A stretch of 64,000 nt of DNA from Paenibacillaceae bacterium GAS479 (lineage in GTDB: Bacteria > Bacillota > Bacilli > Paenibacillales > Paenibacillaceae), in the NCBI GenBank assembly GCA_900105225.1, contig LT629764.1, forward strand, positions 2,431,001-2,495,000. The letters are read 5' to 3'. Below the pieces are notes generated by a model, which did no database searches, was not told where the DNA came from, and was given only the letters and a program-made list of their open reading frames with translations. A program made the position numbers and the translations under genes. The first letter of the stretch is position 1; each line of letters opens with the position of its first letter. Shown here in pieces: positions 9,701 through 16,958 of this stretch.

Positions 9701-10955
9701 GTACAAAATCAGGGCAAGCATTAGCGTGCAAGGCATCTCTAACGCGACAGACTTGGCAGAGACCAGAACCTATGAATCAACGGCGCTGGAACTCAATGTC
9801 CTAAACCCTGATCTGCTTCTGAACGGCCCATCCGTTATCGTAGCCGGTGACAGCCGGGCCCTGTGGACCCGCGACTGGGGAAATTTACAGCCCGTGGGGG
9901 TAACGCAACGTGCGCTGGATTATGGTTGGAGCTGGGAACCGAAACGAGGAGACACTTCCTCTCTTCGCCCGCAGCCGAACAATCCGCAGCAAATGGGGTT
10001 GAAATCAGAAAACCCGGGCTCTGGCACACTGGCTATTACAGCCTTGCAGCCGCTTCGAATCGGTGCAGCCCCTATCGAAATTGCCGAGAAGGGCAAAGAT
10101 ATCCAGATTATTGCCAAACCGACGCTTGCTGTTGGCAACAGAACGCTGCTCCCGGGTCAAAACACCTCGATCAGCCTAGATTGGGGCTCGGCTGCAACCA
10201 AGCCGCCAGCCACAGTTAGCTGGTCGATAACCGGAGCGGGGGCGTTGTCTGGCAGCGAGGCAGAATCTCGCCAGCTGACCGCTTCCAAGCCTGCAAGCAG
10301 CAGCGGCCAGGCCGTTATAAGAGCTGTCGTTACGATGGAGGAGACGAAGTACTCCTTCACAATTGAACAGTCCGTTGCCGTTCTGGCACCTGCACTCGAC
10401 ATTCAGGGATTGCCGGAGCTGGTGGCACCGAACCAGAAGCTGGAGCTTAAAGCCTCCTGGAGAGACGGCTACAATGGCAGTCTAACCGGATTGCTATGGC
10501 AACCGGGCGGCATGCCTTCGTCCAGAGCTGAGCTTGCAGCCGATCCTTCCAATCCGGCAAAGGCCGTATTTACCGCGCTTTCGGCAGGAGCAGCGAAGGC
10601 GTCAGCAGAAATCAAGCTGTCGAACACCTACACCGCCTCAGCGGCCAAAAATTTGATGATCGTTGATTTCACACTTCCATCGGCCATTACGCTGAGACAG
10701 GGTGAGTCGCTCGTTCTCAAAGGAAACGGGCTGCAAATACTGCCCTCTAATCTGACGGAGAAAATTGCCCCCCAAATCAGTTGGAGCAGCAGCAATGCGG
10801 CGAACGTAGCCGTTGATACTACCGGCAAGCTGACCGCCAAAAAGCTCGGAACCGCCACGATTACCGCGACCTATGAGGCAAACTCATTCCCTGGCGGAAC
10901 GATTCAGCGGAAAACCATCGTCACCGTCAAAGCCCCCGAAGGTGATCGCTACTGA
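6714..10955 (+). CDS. Large secreted protein with C-terminal bacterial Ig-like (BIG2) domain, pilus-cluster associated
   Basis: A 1413-residue exported protein. A signal peptide (positively charged start, long leucine-rich core, ending near LRLAEAAG at about residue 37) is clear. The mature N-terminus begins SIKILEITDSGTSDLSSLL, followed by a domain that recurs in weaker form near residue 322 (TAIRVLEIMPKND), a start typical of DUF5057-type proteins; I assign this family tentatively. The C-terminal 100 residues form a BIG2 fold (SWSSSNAANVAVDTTGKLTAKKLGTATITATY), and similar WTSSNPAGVSL and SWSITGAGALSG segments suggest further Ig-like domains from about residue 850. There is no sorting signal or transmembrane anchor at the end. 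GGAGG lies 11 bases before ATG. It sits divergent to pilB and between the two pilus units, suggesting a pilus-linked adhesin or tip-associated role, which is unproven. Confidence 0.85.
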   Translation: MAALSRFIVSATLALALFLTSLLLPWPHTLRLAEAAGVSDSIKILEITDSGTSDLSSLLREPDYSISSMSMKKFVATRTELEGMYDAVYIGKGKYSPETLPLLDTPKERNENHNTKEKLNDITRLKAQELIDGYVNRGLLVLLYSDNASASGLLHQPAAPGGKPGILKEKFGVYNEAGKRRDNVLFLDNAGLNRVSTTLKQDKYAQMLRLRPKLQLTSGPINYLQTPEPLYQAGDAISFRYEKPERPGIRVNLYLNLDSSLRFLPDQVVASSDAPGASGELSYRMPKGFSGLYYWKLEIVDSSTGLKSYRSGVIRYRDKLTAIRVLQIMPKNDANSSLKKNDVLKQSYLSTNDYAIELTTTDTEAFNTKGGLYGYDSIGGKYDMLIFGFKDSYNANAALSETAAGAVNAFIATGQSVMFTHDTVFIASGTTDNVWTRNFKGSTGQTGIMTNMGLQAPKESTKVAKVNDGLLTRFPFNLDASTPSVASTHNQYFMLNLEDPAIIPWYNITGGTRDENDSWNHYYTYSKGNVTYSGTGHVFKGGSEIFPEWEQKLFVNTMYRAYIGSNHKPELTVYSPTAYSDKEGNFIPSYQQIPINFMAEDPDYKDRRLNAKIDFRYSGPDGKPVVQTMYESGTLLSGTLVAQSFPNPLPNGGDLEVRITTSDKQGASATECIAVRIQSLSPQLQVERSASGTLKDVYVEKGKDFQLHYTVRPQPITGVKGQAGEIVIASPSFTEKLPKNLEVSSLPEGFSKSGTLASGYTITGSLRDIRFIGETVGDKTVYSAEPMQFNLVARAMGAGTLQLNEAALSFRNLGQSTFTRLNFNALTLDAVVKPSLLSLPASVEIARNESYKLLLIKEPQDASDIGLEWTSSNPAGVSLQESVKDGIMIKGLQQGATSVITVTDKLSGLSASSTVRVIEPGLSIETADKARVYTLGSRIGLDALLIKSASESLPPGAQVVWSVEPQSSGEEGIIEKQRKGSLLEWSAGFYPTLPGSYKIRASISVQGISNATDLAETRTYESTALELNVLNPDLLLNGPSVIVAGDSRALWTRDWGNLQPVGVTQRALDYGWSWEPKRGDTSSLRPQPNNPQQMGLKSENPGSGTLAITALQPLRIGAAPIEIAEKGKDIQIIAKPTLAVGNRTLLPGQNTSISLDWGSAATKPPATVSWSITGAGALSGSEAESRQLTASKPASSSGQAVIRAVVTMEETKYSFTIEQSVAVLAPALDIQGLPELVAPNQKLELKASWRDGYNGSLTGLLWQPGGMPSSRAELAADPSNPAKAVFTALSAGAAKASAEIKLSNTYTASAAKNLMIVDFTLPSAITLRQGESLVLKGNGLQILPSNLTEKIAPQISWSSSNAANVAVDTTGKLTAKKLGTATITATYEANSFPGGTIQRKTIVTVKAPEGDRY

Positions 10956-11008
10956 CGGAATTGGATTGATCAATTTTTTTAAGCGGGGAATAAACGCCAC
11001 GCCAAATA

Positions 11009-11044
11009 AGCTGTCTCCGAATTTCATGTCGGAGACAGCTTTTT
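11009..11044 (+). terminator. Rho-independent terminator of the large secreted protein gene
   Basis: A 12-bp perfect stem (AGCTGTCTCCGA paired with TCGGAGACAGCT) with an 8-base loop is followed by a run of T. It lies about 50 bases after the stop at 10955. Confidence 0.9.
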
Positions 11045-11077
11045 ACATACGCAAAATTGGAATTAAAAATAGACGAA

Positions 11078-11106
11078 CGGACAATTCTAAGTTCGTCTAT
11101 TATAAT
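11078..11106 (+). promoter_or_regulatory. Probable SigA promoter of the small membrane protein, overlapping a hairpin
   Basis: CGGACA at 11078-11083 and a perfect TATAAT at 11101-11106 are separated by 17 bases. The promoter overlaps a dyad with 9-bp arms (TAGACGAAC at 11070-11078 and GTTCGTCTA at 11091-11099). The dyad could be an operator or a small terminator. Confidence 0.55.
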
Positions 11107-11128
11107 TTAAATTAAAAGGAGTGAAGTT

Positions 11129-11311
11129 ATGAGAAGATTTGGTGCATTTTTATTAAGTGTAATTGTGAGTATCGTAGTGTTTTTTATAATTGCTTTATTA
11201 TTGGGCGATAGCGGAGGTAACAGTGATTCCACTTTAATTATCTGCATTCTAATTACTATGTCACTCCAGCTATCTTTTATTATTTCATTCGTAGCCTATA
11301 AAAGAAAATAG
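11129..11311 (+). CDS. Small hypothetical protein with two membrane segments
   Basis: A 60-residue protein with no recognised family. Two hydrophobic segments, at about residues 5-24 (GAFLLSVIVSIVVFFIIALL) and 35-54 (LIICILITMSLQLSFIISFV), are joined by a short polar loop (GDSGGNSDS). It ends in a basic tail, YKRK. A strong AAAAGGAG lies eight bases before the ATG, and a consensus-like promoter precedes it, so it is very likely expressed. Its codons are AT-rich compared with the flanking pilus genes. It sits between the secreted Ig-like protein and the convergent minor-pilin unit. A role in the pilus system is possible from position alone. Confidence 0.7.
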   Translation: MRRFGAFLLSVIVSIVVFFIIALLLGDSGGNSDSTLIICILITMSLQLSFIISFVAYKRK

Positions 11312-11441
11312 AGTTTATGACTAATCGAGTAGAACATAACCGTTATCCCGCCGTCCTACCAAATCAGCTACCGGCGGCCTTATCCGCTCTGCTGCATCAG
11401 TCTATCCGATCAGCATTCGCTCAGCTTCAGCGGACCGGTTG

Positions 11442-13592
11442 TCAACCGTCCTGTCGAATCAGCTTCAGCGGGCCTGTCGTCAGCCGCACCTTGCTCACTC
11501 TCGGCAGCGCAGCTCCCTGGCTTGCGAATACCGAGCTGTTGTACTCGATAATGAAACGCGCCCTCTCCTTACCGATGCCACCAAGTTGCTCCTGGAACTC
11601 CAGTCTTCCTGTTGATCCGTTCTCTGTAGTGGAGCCCATCGTACCATTGAGCGTCAAATTCCCTTTGGAAAAAAAGCCGCCCTTCATCCAGAAGGCGCTG
11701 CCCACACCATATAGATTGGCCGAGCTGTCGGTATAGAGGAAGGCGTCCAACACCTGGCTACTGGCAACGTTATCGTTACCATAACCGGAGCCTACCGGCT
11801 GGAAGGAATCAACCCGATATAGATCAATCGGGCCGCTGCCGATTAACACGAGCTCTTTACGCGGCTCGTTTTGGCTTGGACTCAGCCCGTGAATTGCGGC
11901 ATCACGAATGTCCGTACGCCCAAGCACATACACCGTTGCATCAACGTCCACCTGGCCGGAAAGCGTCATATTGCCGGTCACCAGGATGTTGCCCCTCAAC
12001 TTCAGCGGCACGGACGCTAGAGCGTCACCCTCTTCCGTATCACCCATCGGTTCTACCGTGCCTTCTCCCTCCGGCGTACCACCTGGAAGCTCTGTCGCGC
12101 CCTCTCCCTCGGACATGCCGTTCAGCGGCGCACCACGCAGCTCCAGATCGCCGTTTACGATGAGCCAGTTGTGCTTTCCTTTGGAGGCAAAATCAATCGC
12201 CGGAAGCTGCTGGTCCAGCACCAGCGGACCGTCAACGATGGCAGAGCCGGGCCTGCTCGCTGCGCCAATGGAGCTCAAGCTGGCTCCGAAAGCTTCTAGG
12301 TCCAGCTGATAAACAGTCTTTTTCGCCAAATAATCAGCCAGCTTCAGCTCATACTCCTGCTTCGCTTGCTCGTACTCTGTGGACGAAGGGACGACAGTAC
12401 CCGACGGTTGGCCTGCCGAGGTCCCAGATTCCGCTCCTTCTGACACCTTATCTCCCGTGCCATCATCTGTGGGCGGGGATTGCAGCAAAATATCCGGCAG
12501 CACTGGCTCCTTCTCCGCCATCGTCGGTTGAGATCCGAGCAAGTCGTATGAGGCGGCATAGTCCCCTTTGAGCCGATTGATCAGGCCAGAAGCTCCTGAT
12601 GTTGCATACACGTTCTCGATAACCGTCCGAGTCTCTTTCAATGTGACAGCATCAGCGTTTGGACCGATAGAATCCCTGACTTTATCCAGAAAACTCGACT
12701 TCACGTCAATAGAAACGAACTTCTGCGGCGGCTCTATGCGAATCCGATCACCGAGGCCATGTGTCTTGACCTTGTCCACTCCGCTCGCCGCAGCTAGACG
12801 GTTATCATAAAGGGCCGTGTAACCTGAAGCATCATCGGTATAATTGGCGCCATAACCATAGAGCAGTTGTGAGCCATTTCCGGTCACGATCCAGCCGCTG
12901 CTGTCCGCAGGGACAGTGTTGGCCGCGCCTGCAATCGGGTCCAGGAACATGAATTGCGTCACTTGTGTCCTCGGCTTGCCCAAATAAATATATTGCGCCG
13001 TATCGCTAAGATGCAGTCCTTGACCGGCATACAAATTGCCCATAAAATATGGAGCGCCATTCACTGTGACGATACCTTCAGAACCGAATGCGTACTTGAG
13101 AAAATCCGGGTATGTGTCCAGCACAATCTCCTGCTGCATTCGCCGGATGGCGCCGTCCACCTTAGCTTCCGCCGTCACGATCAGCGCATATTGATAAGCG
13201 CCGCTGCCTTCTCCAACGGGGGATTTGCATTGGCCGCTATCCGCACACAGCACGCTGATGACCTGAAAGAAAGGCCGTGAAGCTGCGTCTAGATTACTAT
13301 TGCCGGACGGTTCTTCATTCACGAGCTGTTTGTTGAACTGAGTTGTGAAGCTGGCGAGCTGCTTACCTAGAGACTCAGGGTCGATGGAACGGTTGTTGAA
13401 GCGATCATAGATCGCTGCCACCGCTTCATCTAGTCCCTTTTGAGCTAAATGCAGGCTCTGCACATTTTCCTCGCTGCGCTCAGTCCGCATCGCACCGCCC
13501 AAGCTGGCACCAAGCACGGCTACGCCAAGAAGGGACAGCAGCAAAATGAGGAACACGACGAGCAGCAGCGAGGAGCCTCGATCATCCCTCAT
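11442..13592 (-). CDS. PilX-like pilus assembly protein with long extracellular domain
   Basis: The N-terminus MRDDRGSSLLLVVFLILLLSLLGVAVLGASLGG is a PilX/GspK-type hydrophobic segment without a classical GFTLIE site. About 680 extracytoplasmic residues follow. These include a region rich in FINGDLEL-like beta strands (WLIVNGDLELRG, LRGNILVTGNMTLSGQVDVDATVYVLG), a likely coiled stretch around YEQAKQEYELKLADYLAKK, and an acidic repeat-like insertion (GEGATELPGG, GEGTVEPMGD). I place the start at 13592 rather than the longer reading frame from 13655, because AAAGG lies nine bases upstream and overlap with the preceding gene is avoided. It is the last gene of a three-gene minor-pilin unit. It may act as a minor pilin or tip adhesin; this is inference. 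Confidence 0.8.
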   Translation of the reverse strand: MRDDRGSSLLLVVFLILLLSLLGVAVLGASLGGAMRTERSEENVQSLHLAQKGLDEAVAAIYDRFNNRSIDPESLGKQLASFTTQFNKQLVNEEPSGNSNLDAASRPFFQVISVLCADSGQCKSPVGEGSGAYQYALIVTAEAKVDGAIRRMQQEIVLDTYPDFLKYAFGSEGIVTVNGAPYFMGNLYAGQGLHLSDTAQYIYLGKPRTQVTQFMFLDPIAGAANTVPADSSGWIVTGNGSQLLYGYGANYTDDASGYTALYDNRLAAASGVDKVKTHGLGDRIRIEPPQKFVSIDVKSSFLDKVRDSIGPNADAVTLKETRTVIENVYATSGASGLINRLKGDYAASYDLLGSQPTMAEKEPVLPDILLQSPPTDDGTGDKVSEGAESGTSAGQPSGTVVPSSTEYEQAKQEYELKLADYLAKKTVYQLDLEAFGASLSSIGAASRPGSAIVDGPLVLDQQLPAIDFASKGKHNWLIVNGDLELRGAPLNGMSEGEGATELPGGTPEGEGTVEPMGDTEEGDALASVPLKLRGNILVTGNMTLSGQVDVDATVYVLGRTDIRDAAIHGLSPSQNEPRKELVLIGSGPIDLYRVDSFQPVGSGYGNDNVASSQVLDAFLYTDSSANLYGVGSAFWMKGGFFSKGNLTLNGTMGSTTENGSTGRLEFQEQLGGIGKERARFIIEYNSSVFASQGAALPRVSKVRLTTGPLKLIRQDG

Positions 13593-13605
13593 AGCGGCAA
13601 TACCT

Positions 13606-14148
13606 TTAGAACCCGAATTTGCTTTCCACATCGAGCGTATACTCCCGTCCTCCAAATGTTTTCATTAAACTTAGCCGGATGTTCAGCAGGCCGCTCCCGC
13701 AAGCCTGGCCGCCTTGAGCACAGGTTAGCTGGATAAGAGACCCTTGCGGTCCGTCCAGTTCCAACGACGAGCCCAGCTCAAGTCGCTCCCCGCCTATATA
13801 AAGAAAGCCTTTACCGGAGTCGTCCCGCTTGAGCGTCAGCTCCTCCGATGATGGGGTAGAAGTGCCAGGCGCCATGAAGCTGAGCTTGATCCCTTGGGCT
13901 GCGTTTGAATCGGACTGCTCAAGCTGGGTCGGACCGACCGTATATAGCCTTGCCATAATTGTGCTCATCACCAGATCGCCATCCTCGCGCAGTTCGTTCT
14001 GCACCTGGACCCGCTCATACGCATTCATCCCGAAAGAGATCGTGGCGTAAATGATGCCCATTACGACGGACAGCAGGCTGAGCGCAGCAATTAGCTCGAT
14101 CAGCGTATAACCTTCTTCCCGGCGAAGCCGGTCAACGAATCGTTTCAT
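13606..14148 (-). CDS. Prepilin-type minor pilin (PilW/PulJ-like)
   Basis: A 180-residue prepilin. The leader MKRFVDRLRREEG is followed by YTLIELIAALSLLSVVMGIIYATI, giving a G/Y cleavage site and glutamate at mature position 5. The downstream pattern NAYERVQVQNELREDGDLVMSTIM is typical of PilW/PulJ-type minor pilins. The C-terminal part contains two cysteines (LTCAQGGQACGSG) that may form a disulfide outside the cell. It overlaps the preceding PilV-like gene by 17 bases, so translation is probably coupled. It is expected to be processed by the PilD at 509-1267 and to prime pilus assembly together with its neighbours. Confidence 0.88.
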   Translation of the reverse strand: MKRFVDRLRREEGYTLIELIAALSLLSVVMGIIYATISFGMNAYERVQVQNELREDGDLVMSTIMARLYTVGPTQLEQSDSNAAQGIKLSFMAPGTSTPSSEELTLKRDDSGKGFLYIGGERLELGSSLELDGPQGSLIQLTCAQGGQACGSGLLNIRLSLMKTFGGREYTLDVESKFGF

Positions 14149-14764
14149 CGGTCAAATATCCCTCCACACGTACCGATTCCGAACGGCCGCCAGCCTCCGA
14201 GCTTACCTCAACCTGCACCGCCATCAAGTAAGCCGACAGTGCAGAAGCTCCGTCCTGTCCGTTTGTACCTGAGCCGAGCCCGCTTCCGGGAGCAGATCCG
14301 GCAGCTACAGATTTCCCTTCGTCCAGCTCATCCGGCTGCAAATTGAGATTCGGTGACAGCTCCGGCTGATAAGATATCTTCACTGAATAGACAATCCCGT
14401 TGACCTCAGGATTCAACACATGAGCCAGCGTCGCCGTGTCGGTAACAGCTGATATATAGGGCAAACATCCACCAGTTCCTATGCTTGCGGGCTGGCATTG
14501 GGATGCCTCTAGCGCCGGATAACCGCCGCTGACCTGCTCCGTGGCCAAATAATTACGTAACGGAGCATAAGGTTCCTTCTGGATGTAAGCCAGTGCATTA
14601 CGAGCTAGATGAATGGCGATCGTTTTGTTCTGATTTTGCTTGCTGTAGGACATGGCTTGAACAAAAAATCCGCTCAGCGTAAGCGCGACAACGGACAATA
14701 TGACAATGGAGGCCATAATCTCCAGCAGCGTAAAACCCTGCTCGTCCCCTCCGGCTTGCTGCAT
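14132..14764 (-). CDS. Prepilin-type minor pilin (PilV-like)
   Basis: A 210-residue prepilin with leader MQQAGGDEQG and mature start FTLLEIMASIVILSVVALTLSGFF; the glutamate at mature position 5 is present. This is followed by a conserved polar helix (KQNQNKTIAIHLARNALAYIQ) as in PilV/GspI. A middle section is serine and glycine rich (GSAPGSGLGSGTNGQDG). I prefer the ATG at 14764, with AAGGG about ten bases upstream, to a TTG at 14782. It is the first gene of the minor-pilin unit, and a palindromic sequence lies about 100 bases upstream. Minor pilins of this type usually initiate assembly and stay at the tip. Confidence 0.87.
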   Translation of the reverse strand: MQQAGGDEQGFTLLEIMASIVILSVVALTLSGFFVQAMSYSKQNQNKTIAIHLARNALAYIQKEPYAPLRNYLATEQVSGGYPALEASQCQPASIGTGGCLPYISAVTDTATLAHVLNPEVNGIVYSVKISYQPELSPNLNLQPDELDEGKSVAAGSAPGSGLGSGTNGQDGASALSAYLMAVQVEVSSEAGGRSESVRVEGYLTDETIR

Positions 14765-14827
14765 AAGGCTCGTCCCTTCCAAAATGAAATGTGCTCACAT
14801 CTTTATCGACCAAAACCTGGTTAACTA

Positions 14828-14876
14828 TTAGGTCTAAAGACATGCATTTCATTGTTTAATAAGGTCTATAGACCTT
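14828..14876. promoter_or_regulatory. Candidate operator palindromes upstream of the minor-pilin unit
   Basis: A perfect 16-bp palindrome AAGGTCTATAGACCTT lies at 14861-14876, and a half-matching copy TTAGGTCTAAAGAC at 14828-14841. Related sequences occur in the pilB promoter region (6481 and 6661). The spacing to the gene start, 60-110 bases, suits transcriptional control. The binding protein is unknown. Confidence 0.4.
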
Positions 14877-14962
14877 GTTTCGTATGTTATGACGATAAGA
14901 ACTAAACGCTTATCTGCGAGCCCGCTTTAGCTGAGTGCATAAAAAGATGAGCCGGCCAAAAA

Positions 14963-14993
14963 TCATCGCTAATTGACTTAGGGACGTCCCCTT
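14963..14993. repeat. Diverged copy of the right half of the 15227 hairpin
   Basis: The sequence from TCATCGCTAATTGACTTAGG through GACGTCCCCTT resembles the loop and right arm of the terminator at 15241-15270, where the corresponding text is TCATCGTTAAATGACTTGGG then AGGTCCCCTC. The left arm is absent. It looks like a decayed partial duplicate. The rest of the 14877-15220 gap holds no gene. Confidence 0.5.
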
Positions 14994-15127
14994 CGACCAG
15001 TAAAATAGAGGTTGATGGCGTGGGATTTTGAATTGTTTTTGAACCTTGAAGCGTTCACCGGGGGTTGTCGTTAATTGAGAGCTACGAATAACGATTTACT
15101 TGTGCATGAATAGAATCTCTCCATACG

Positions 15128-15162
15128 TAACGAAACTGAGAAGCCTTATTTCGGAAAAATGG
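15128..15162. repeat. Single copy of the dispersed ~24-bp intergenic motif
   Basis: TAACGAAACTGAGAAGCCTTATTTC followed by GGAAAAATGG is nearly identical to the first unit at 17496. No inverted partners are nearby, so this is a solitary or truncated member of the family. Confidence 0.7.
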
Positions 15163-15220
15163 AAGATTTTCGCAGCGCAATCTGCGCTCTGCGAGTGATA
15201 AAGCGATGAAATTGGAACTC

Positions 15221-15268
15221 AAAAAAGGGGACCTCCCAAGTCATCGTTAAATGACTTGGGAGGTCCCC
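15221..15268 (-). terminator. Strong terminator of the yabP-yabQ-divIC-yabR unit
   Basis: An 18-bp perfect stem (arms 15227-15244 and 15251-15268, loop CGTTAA) is followed on the minus strand by six T (15221-15226 read in reverse). It lies just beyond the yabR stop at 15291. Confidence 0.92.
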
Positions 15269-15290
15269 TCCTTATTGCCAATGAAAAGAA

Positions 15291-15845
15291 CTACACGCGC
15301 TTGGCTCCACGGCCGCCGCGTTTGCCTTCTGTGTTCTTCTTCAGAGACGAGATCCGTTCTTCGCTATCTTTTAGGAAGCGGGACATTCTATCCTCGAAAG
15401 AGGGCTTACCGAATGCAGGACGACCGCCACCGCCGCCGCCCTTATTGAACGGACGACCACCGCCACCGCCGCCTGGACCGCGTCCGCCGCCACCGCCAAA
15501 GCCGCCTGGGCTACGCGGAGGACCGCTACCAGGACCGCGCGGAGCACCGCCGCCTGGGCCGCCTTCGCGATTGAAGCGCTCGCGCGCTGGAGGCGCGCTG
15601 CCTTCAGGGCGGTCGATCGCTTGCTTGATGGACAGACCAATCTTACCGCCTTGATCGATGTTGATGACCTTAACCGTCACGACATCTTCCAGCTTCAGAT
15701 GATCCTTGACGTCCTTCACATAATTGTCGGCAATCTCGGAAATGTGTACGAGGCCTGTGACACCCCCCGACAAATCGACGAATGCCCCAAAATGTGTAAT
15801 GCCTGTCACTTTGCCCTGTAATTTGGCGCCCACTTCTATTGCCAT
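15291..15845 (-). CDS. yabR: S1-domain RNA-binding protein, YabR family, with glycine-rich tail
   Basis: A 184-residue protein. Residues 1-75 form one S1 RNA-binding domain (VGAKLQGKVTGITHFGAFVDL, GLVHISEIADNYVKDV, GKIGLSIKQ). Residues 80-150 are an unusual disordered tract rich in glycine, proline and arginine, with GGGGGR and RGP motifs. A short charged C-terminal helix (SFEDRMSRFLKDSEERI) follows. The B. subtilis relative (about 128 residues) lacks so long a tract, so the tract is probably a lineage-specific expansion. The position just after divIC matches yabR in Bacillales. The protein is likely a general stress, ribosome-associated RNA-binding factor. GGGAGGA lies about 12 bases before the ATG. 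Confidence 0.9.
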   Translation of the reverse strand: MAIEVGAKLQGKVTGITHFGAFVDLSGGVTGLVHISEIADNYVKDVKDHLKLEDVVTVKVINIDQGGKIGLSIKQAIDRPEGSAPPARERFNREGGPGGGAPRGPGSGPPRSPGGFGGGGGRGPGGGGGGRPFNKGGGGGGRPAFGKPSFEDRMSRFLKDSEERISSLKKNTEGKRGGRGAKRV

Positions 15846-15998
15846 AAAATAAAATGTTCCTCCCTAAAAGTTGTGCGAAGCAAGTTAAATGCCGATACGA
15901 CGTCAATAATGACATGGATGGCATGCTTAATCTCAATTATACCGTAAGGCCAAAAGCAAGGTCAACAGACGGATGCCTGGTCAATCCTGGCTCCGTCC

Positions 15999-16292
15999 TT
16001 ATTCCGATGGAGTAATCAGCTCTTCGCCGGGCTTAACTAGCCCCTGCTGCTTCGTCGCGAGCTGCGAAATATATTCCGGATCATTGAGCTGCTTAACCTT
16101 AGCCTTCAGCTCTTGGCTCTGCTTTTGCATCTGTTCCAACCGATCCTTGGCCACCGTCAGTCGCCCTTCGGTCTCCGCCTGGCGCTGCATCTGAGAGAAC
16201 AGGGTATACCCTGCCCACGCTAAAATAACCGTCATCGCCAATAGCCACAGCTTAAATCTTCTGCGCGCGCCCGTCGTGTTCGGACTTATCAT
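15999..16292 (-). CDS. divIC: Cell division protein DivIC (FtsB/DivIC family)
   Basis: A 97-residue bitopic division protein. A basic cytoplasmic N-terminus (SPNTTGARRRFK) precedes one transmembrane helix (about residues 14-32, LWLLAMTVILAWAGYTLF). An extracellular coiled coil follows (residues 35-75, rich in E, K and Q with heptad leucines), then a DivIC-box-like end (DPEYISQLATKQQGLVKPGEEL). I chose ATG 16292 because GGGAGG lies nine bases upstream; the longer frame to 16349 would nearly abut the yabQ stop and adds no conserved sequence. DivIC forms the FtsL/DivIB/DivIC complex that activates septal peptidoglycan synthesis. It sits between yabQ and yabR as in B. subtilis. Confidence 0.9.
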   Translation of the reverse strand: MISPNTTGARRRFKLWLLAMTVILAWAGYTLFSQMQRQAETEGRLTVAKDRLEQMQKQSQELKAKVKQLNDPEYISQLATKQQGLVKPGEELITPSE

Positions 16293-16349
16293 CACGTGAA
16301 TCCTCCCGTCACTTCCAAGGTATGGCTTGAAGGACCGGAGCGAATCCAA

Positions 16350-16958
16350 TCACTTGCGGTAAATCCGCTTCCAAGCCTGGATAAACCCATTCGACACTCT
16401 CGCCGCTTTCTCCTGCACCTTCCAGCGAACGAGAAGCTGTCTGAGCTGCCTGTCCAATGGACGCAGCAGCGGGCCCAATATCCAGAGAAATAAAATTCCT
16501 AATGGACGAACTAATTGTAGCACAATCCGAAATAGGAAAATAGAAAACACCAAGAGAAACCCTGTCAAAACGCGAATCAATCGGTAGATTCCTATCACAG
16601 GACGAATAAGAAGCATGTCCGTCAAGCGAATGAGGAATTGAACGATCGCCCGCATGGCAACAATCAACCATTTGCTGAGCTTGATAACGGCACGGCTGAA
16701 CAGCAAATAATGCAGGCATATGCCGATCAGCAGCCCCAGGAAAACATACGCCCGCACCTCGCCCTCATTGCTGGCGTACAGCACCCGGAATACCGCGAGC
16801 GCAGTGATTACCCAGAACGCGATATCCAGCACCGGCATGATCCACCGGGGGAACCGCAGCTCATAGGATACAACGCGGTAGCCATCAAACGCAGTGCCCA
16901 TCAGCAGACCCGACAGCAGCATCATCGCCATCGTCCAGCCTTGGGTTTCCAGCGTCAC
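16350..16958 (-). CDS. yabQ: Spore cortex biosynthesis protein YabQ
   Basis: A 202-residue membrane protein. Four or more hydrophobic segments are seen: about residues 7-25, 40-62, 66-85, then a long C-terminal hydrophobic stretch around FLIRLTDMLLIRPVIGIYRLIRVLTGFLL. The conserved early motif GxxFDxYR is present (LMGTAFDGYRV), as in the YabQ family. YabQ is needed for cortex formation in B. subtilis and localises to the outer forespore membrane. The start is GTG at 16958, which overlaps the yabP stop in a GTGA arrangement, indicating coupled translation. divIC follows downstream, joining a sporulation pair to a vegetative division gene. Confidence 0.9.
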   Translation of the reverse strand: MTLETQGWTMAMMLLSGLLMGTAFDGYRVVSYELRFPRWIMPVLDIAFWVITALAVFRVLYASNEGEVRAYVFLGLLIGICLHYLLFSRAVIKLSKWLIVAMRAIVQFLIRLTDMLLIRPVIGIYRLIRVLTGFLLVFSIFLFRIVLQLVRPLGILFLWILGPLLRPLDRQLRQLLVRWKVQEKAARVSNGFIQAWKRIYRK

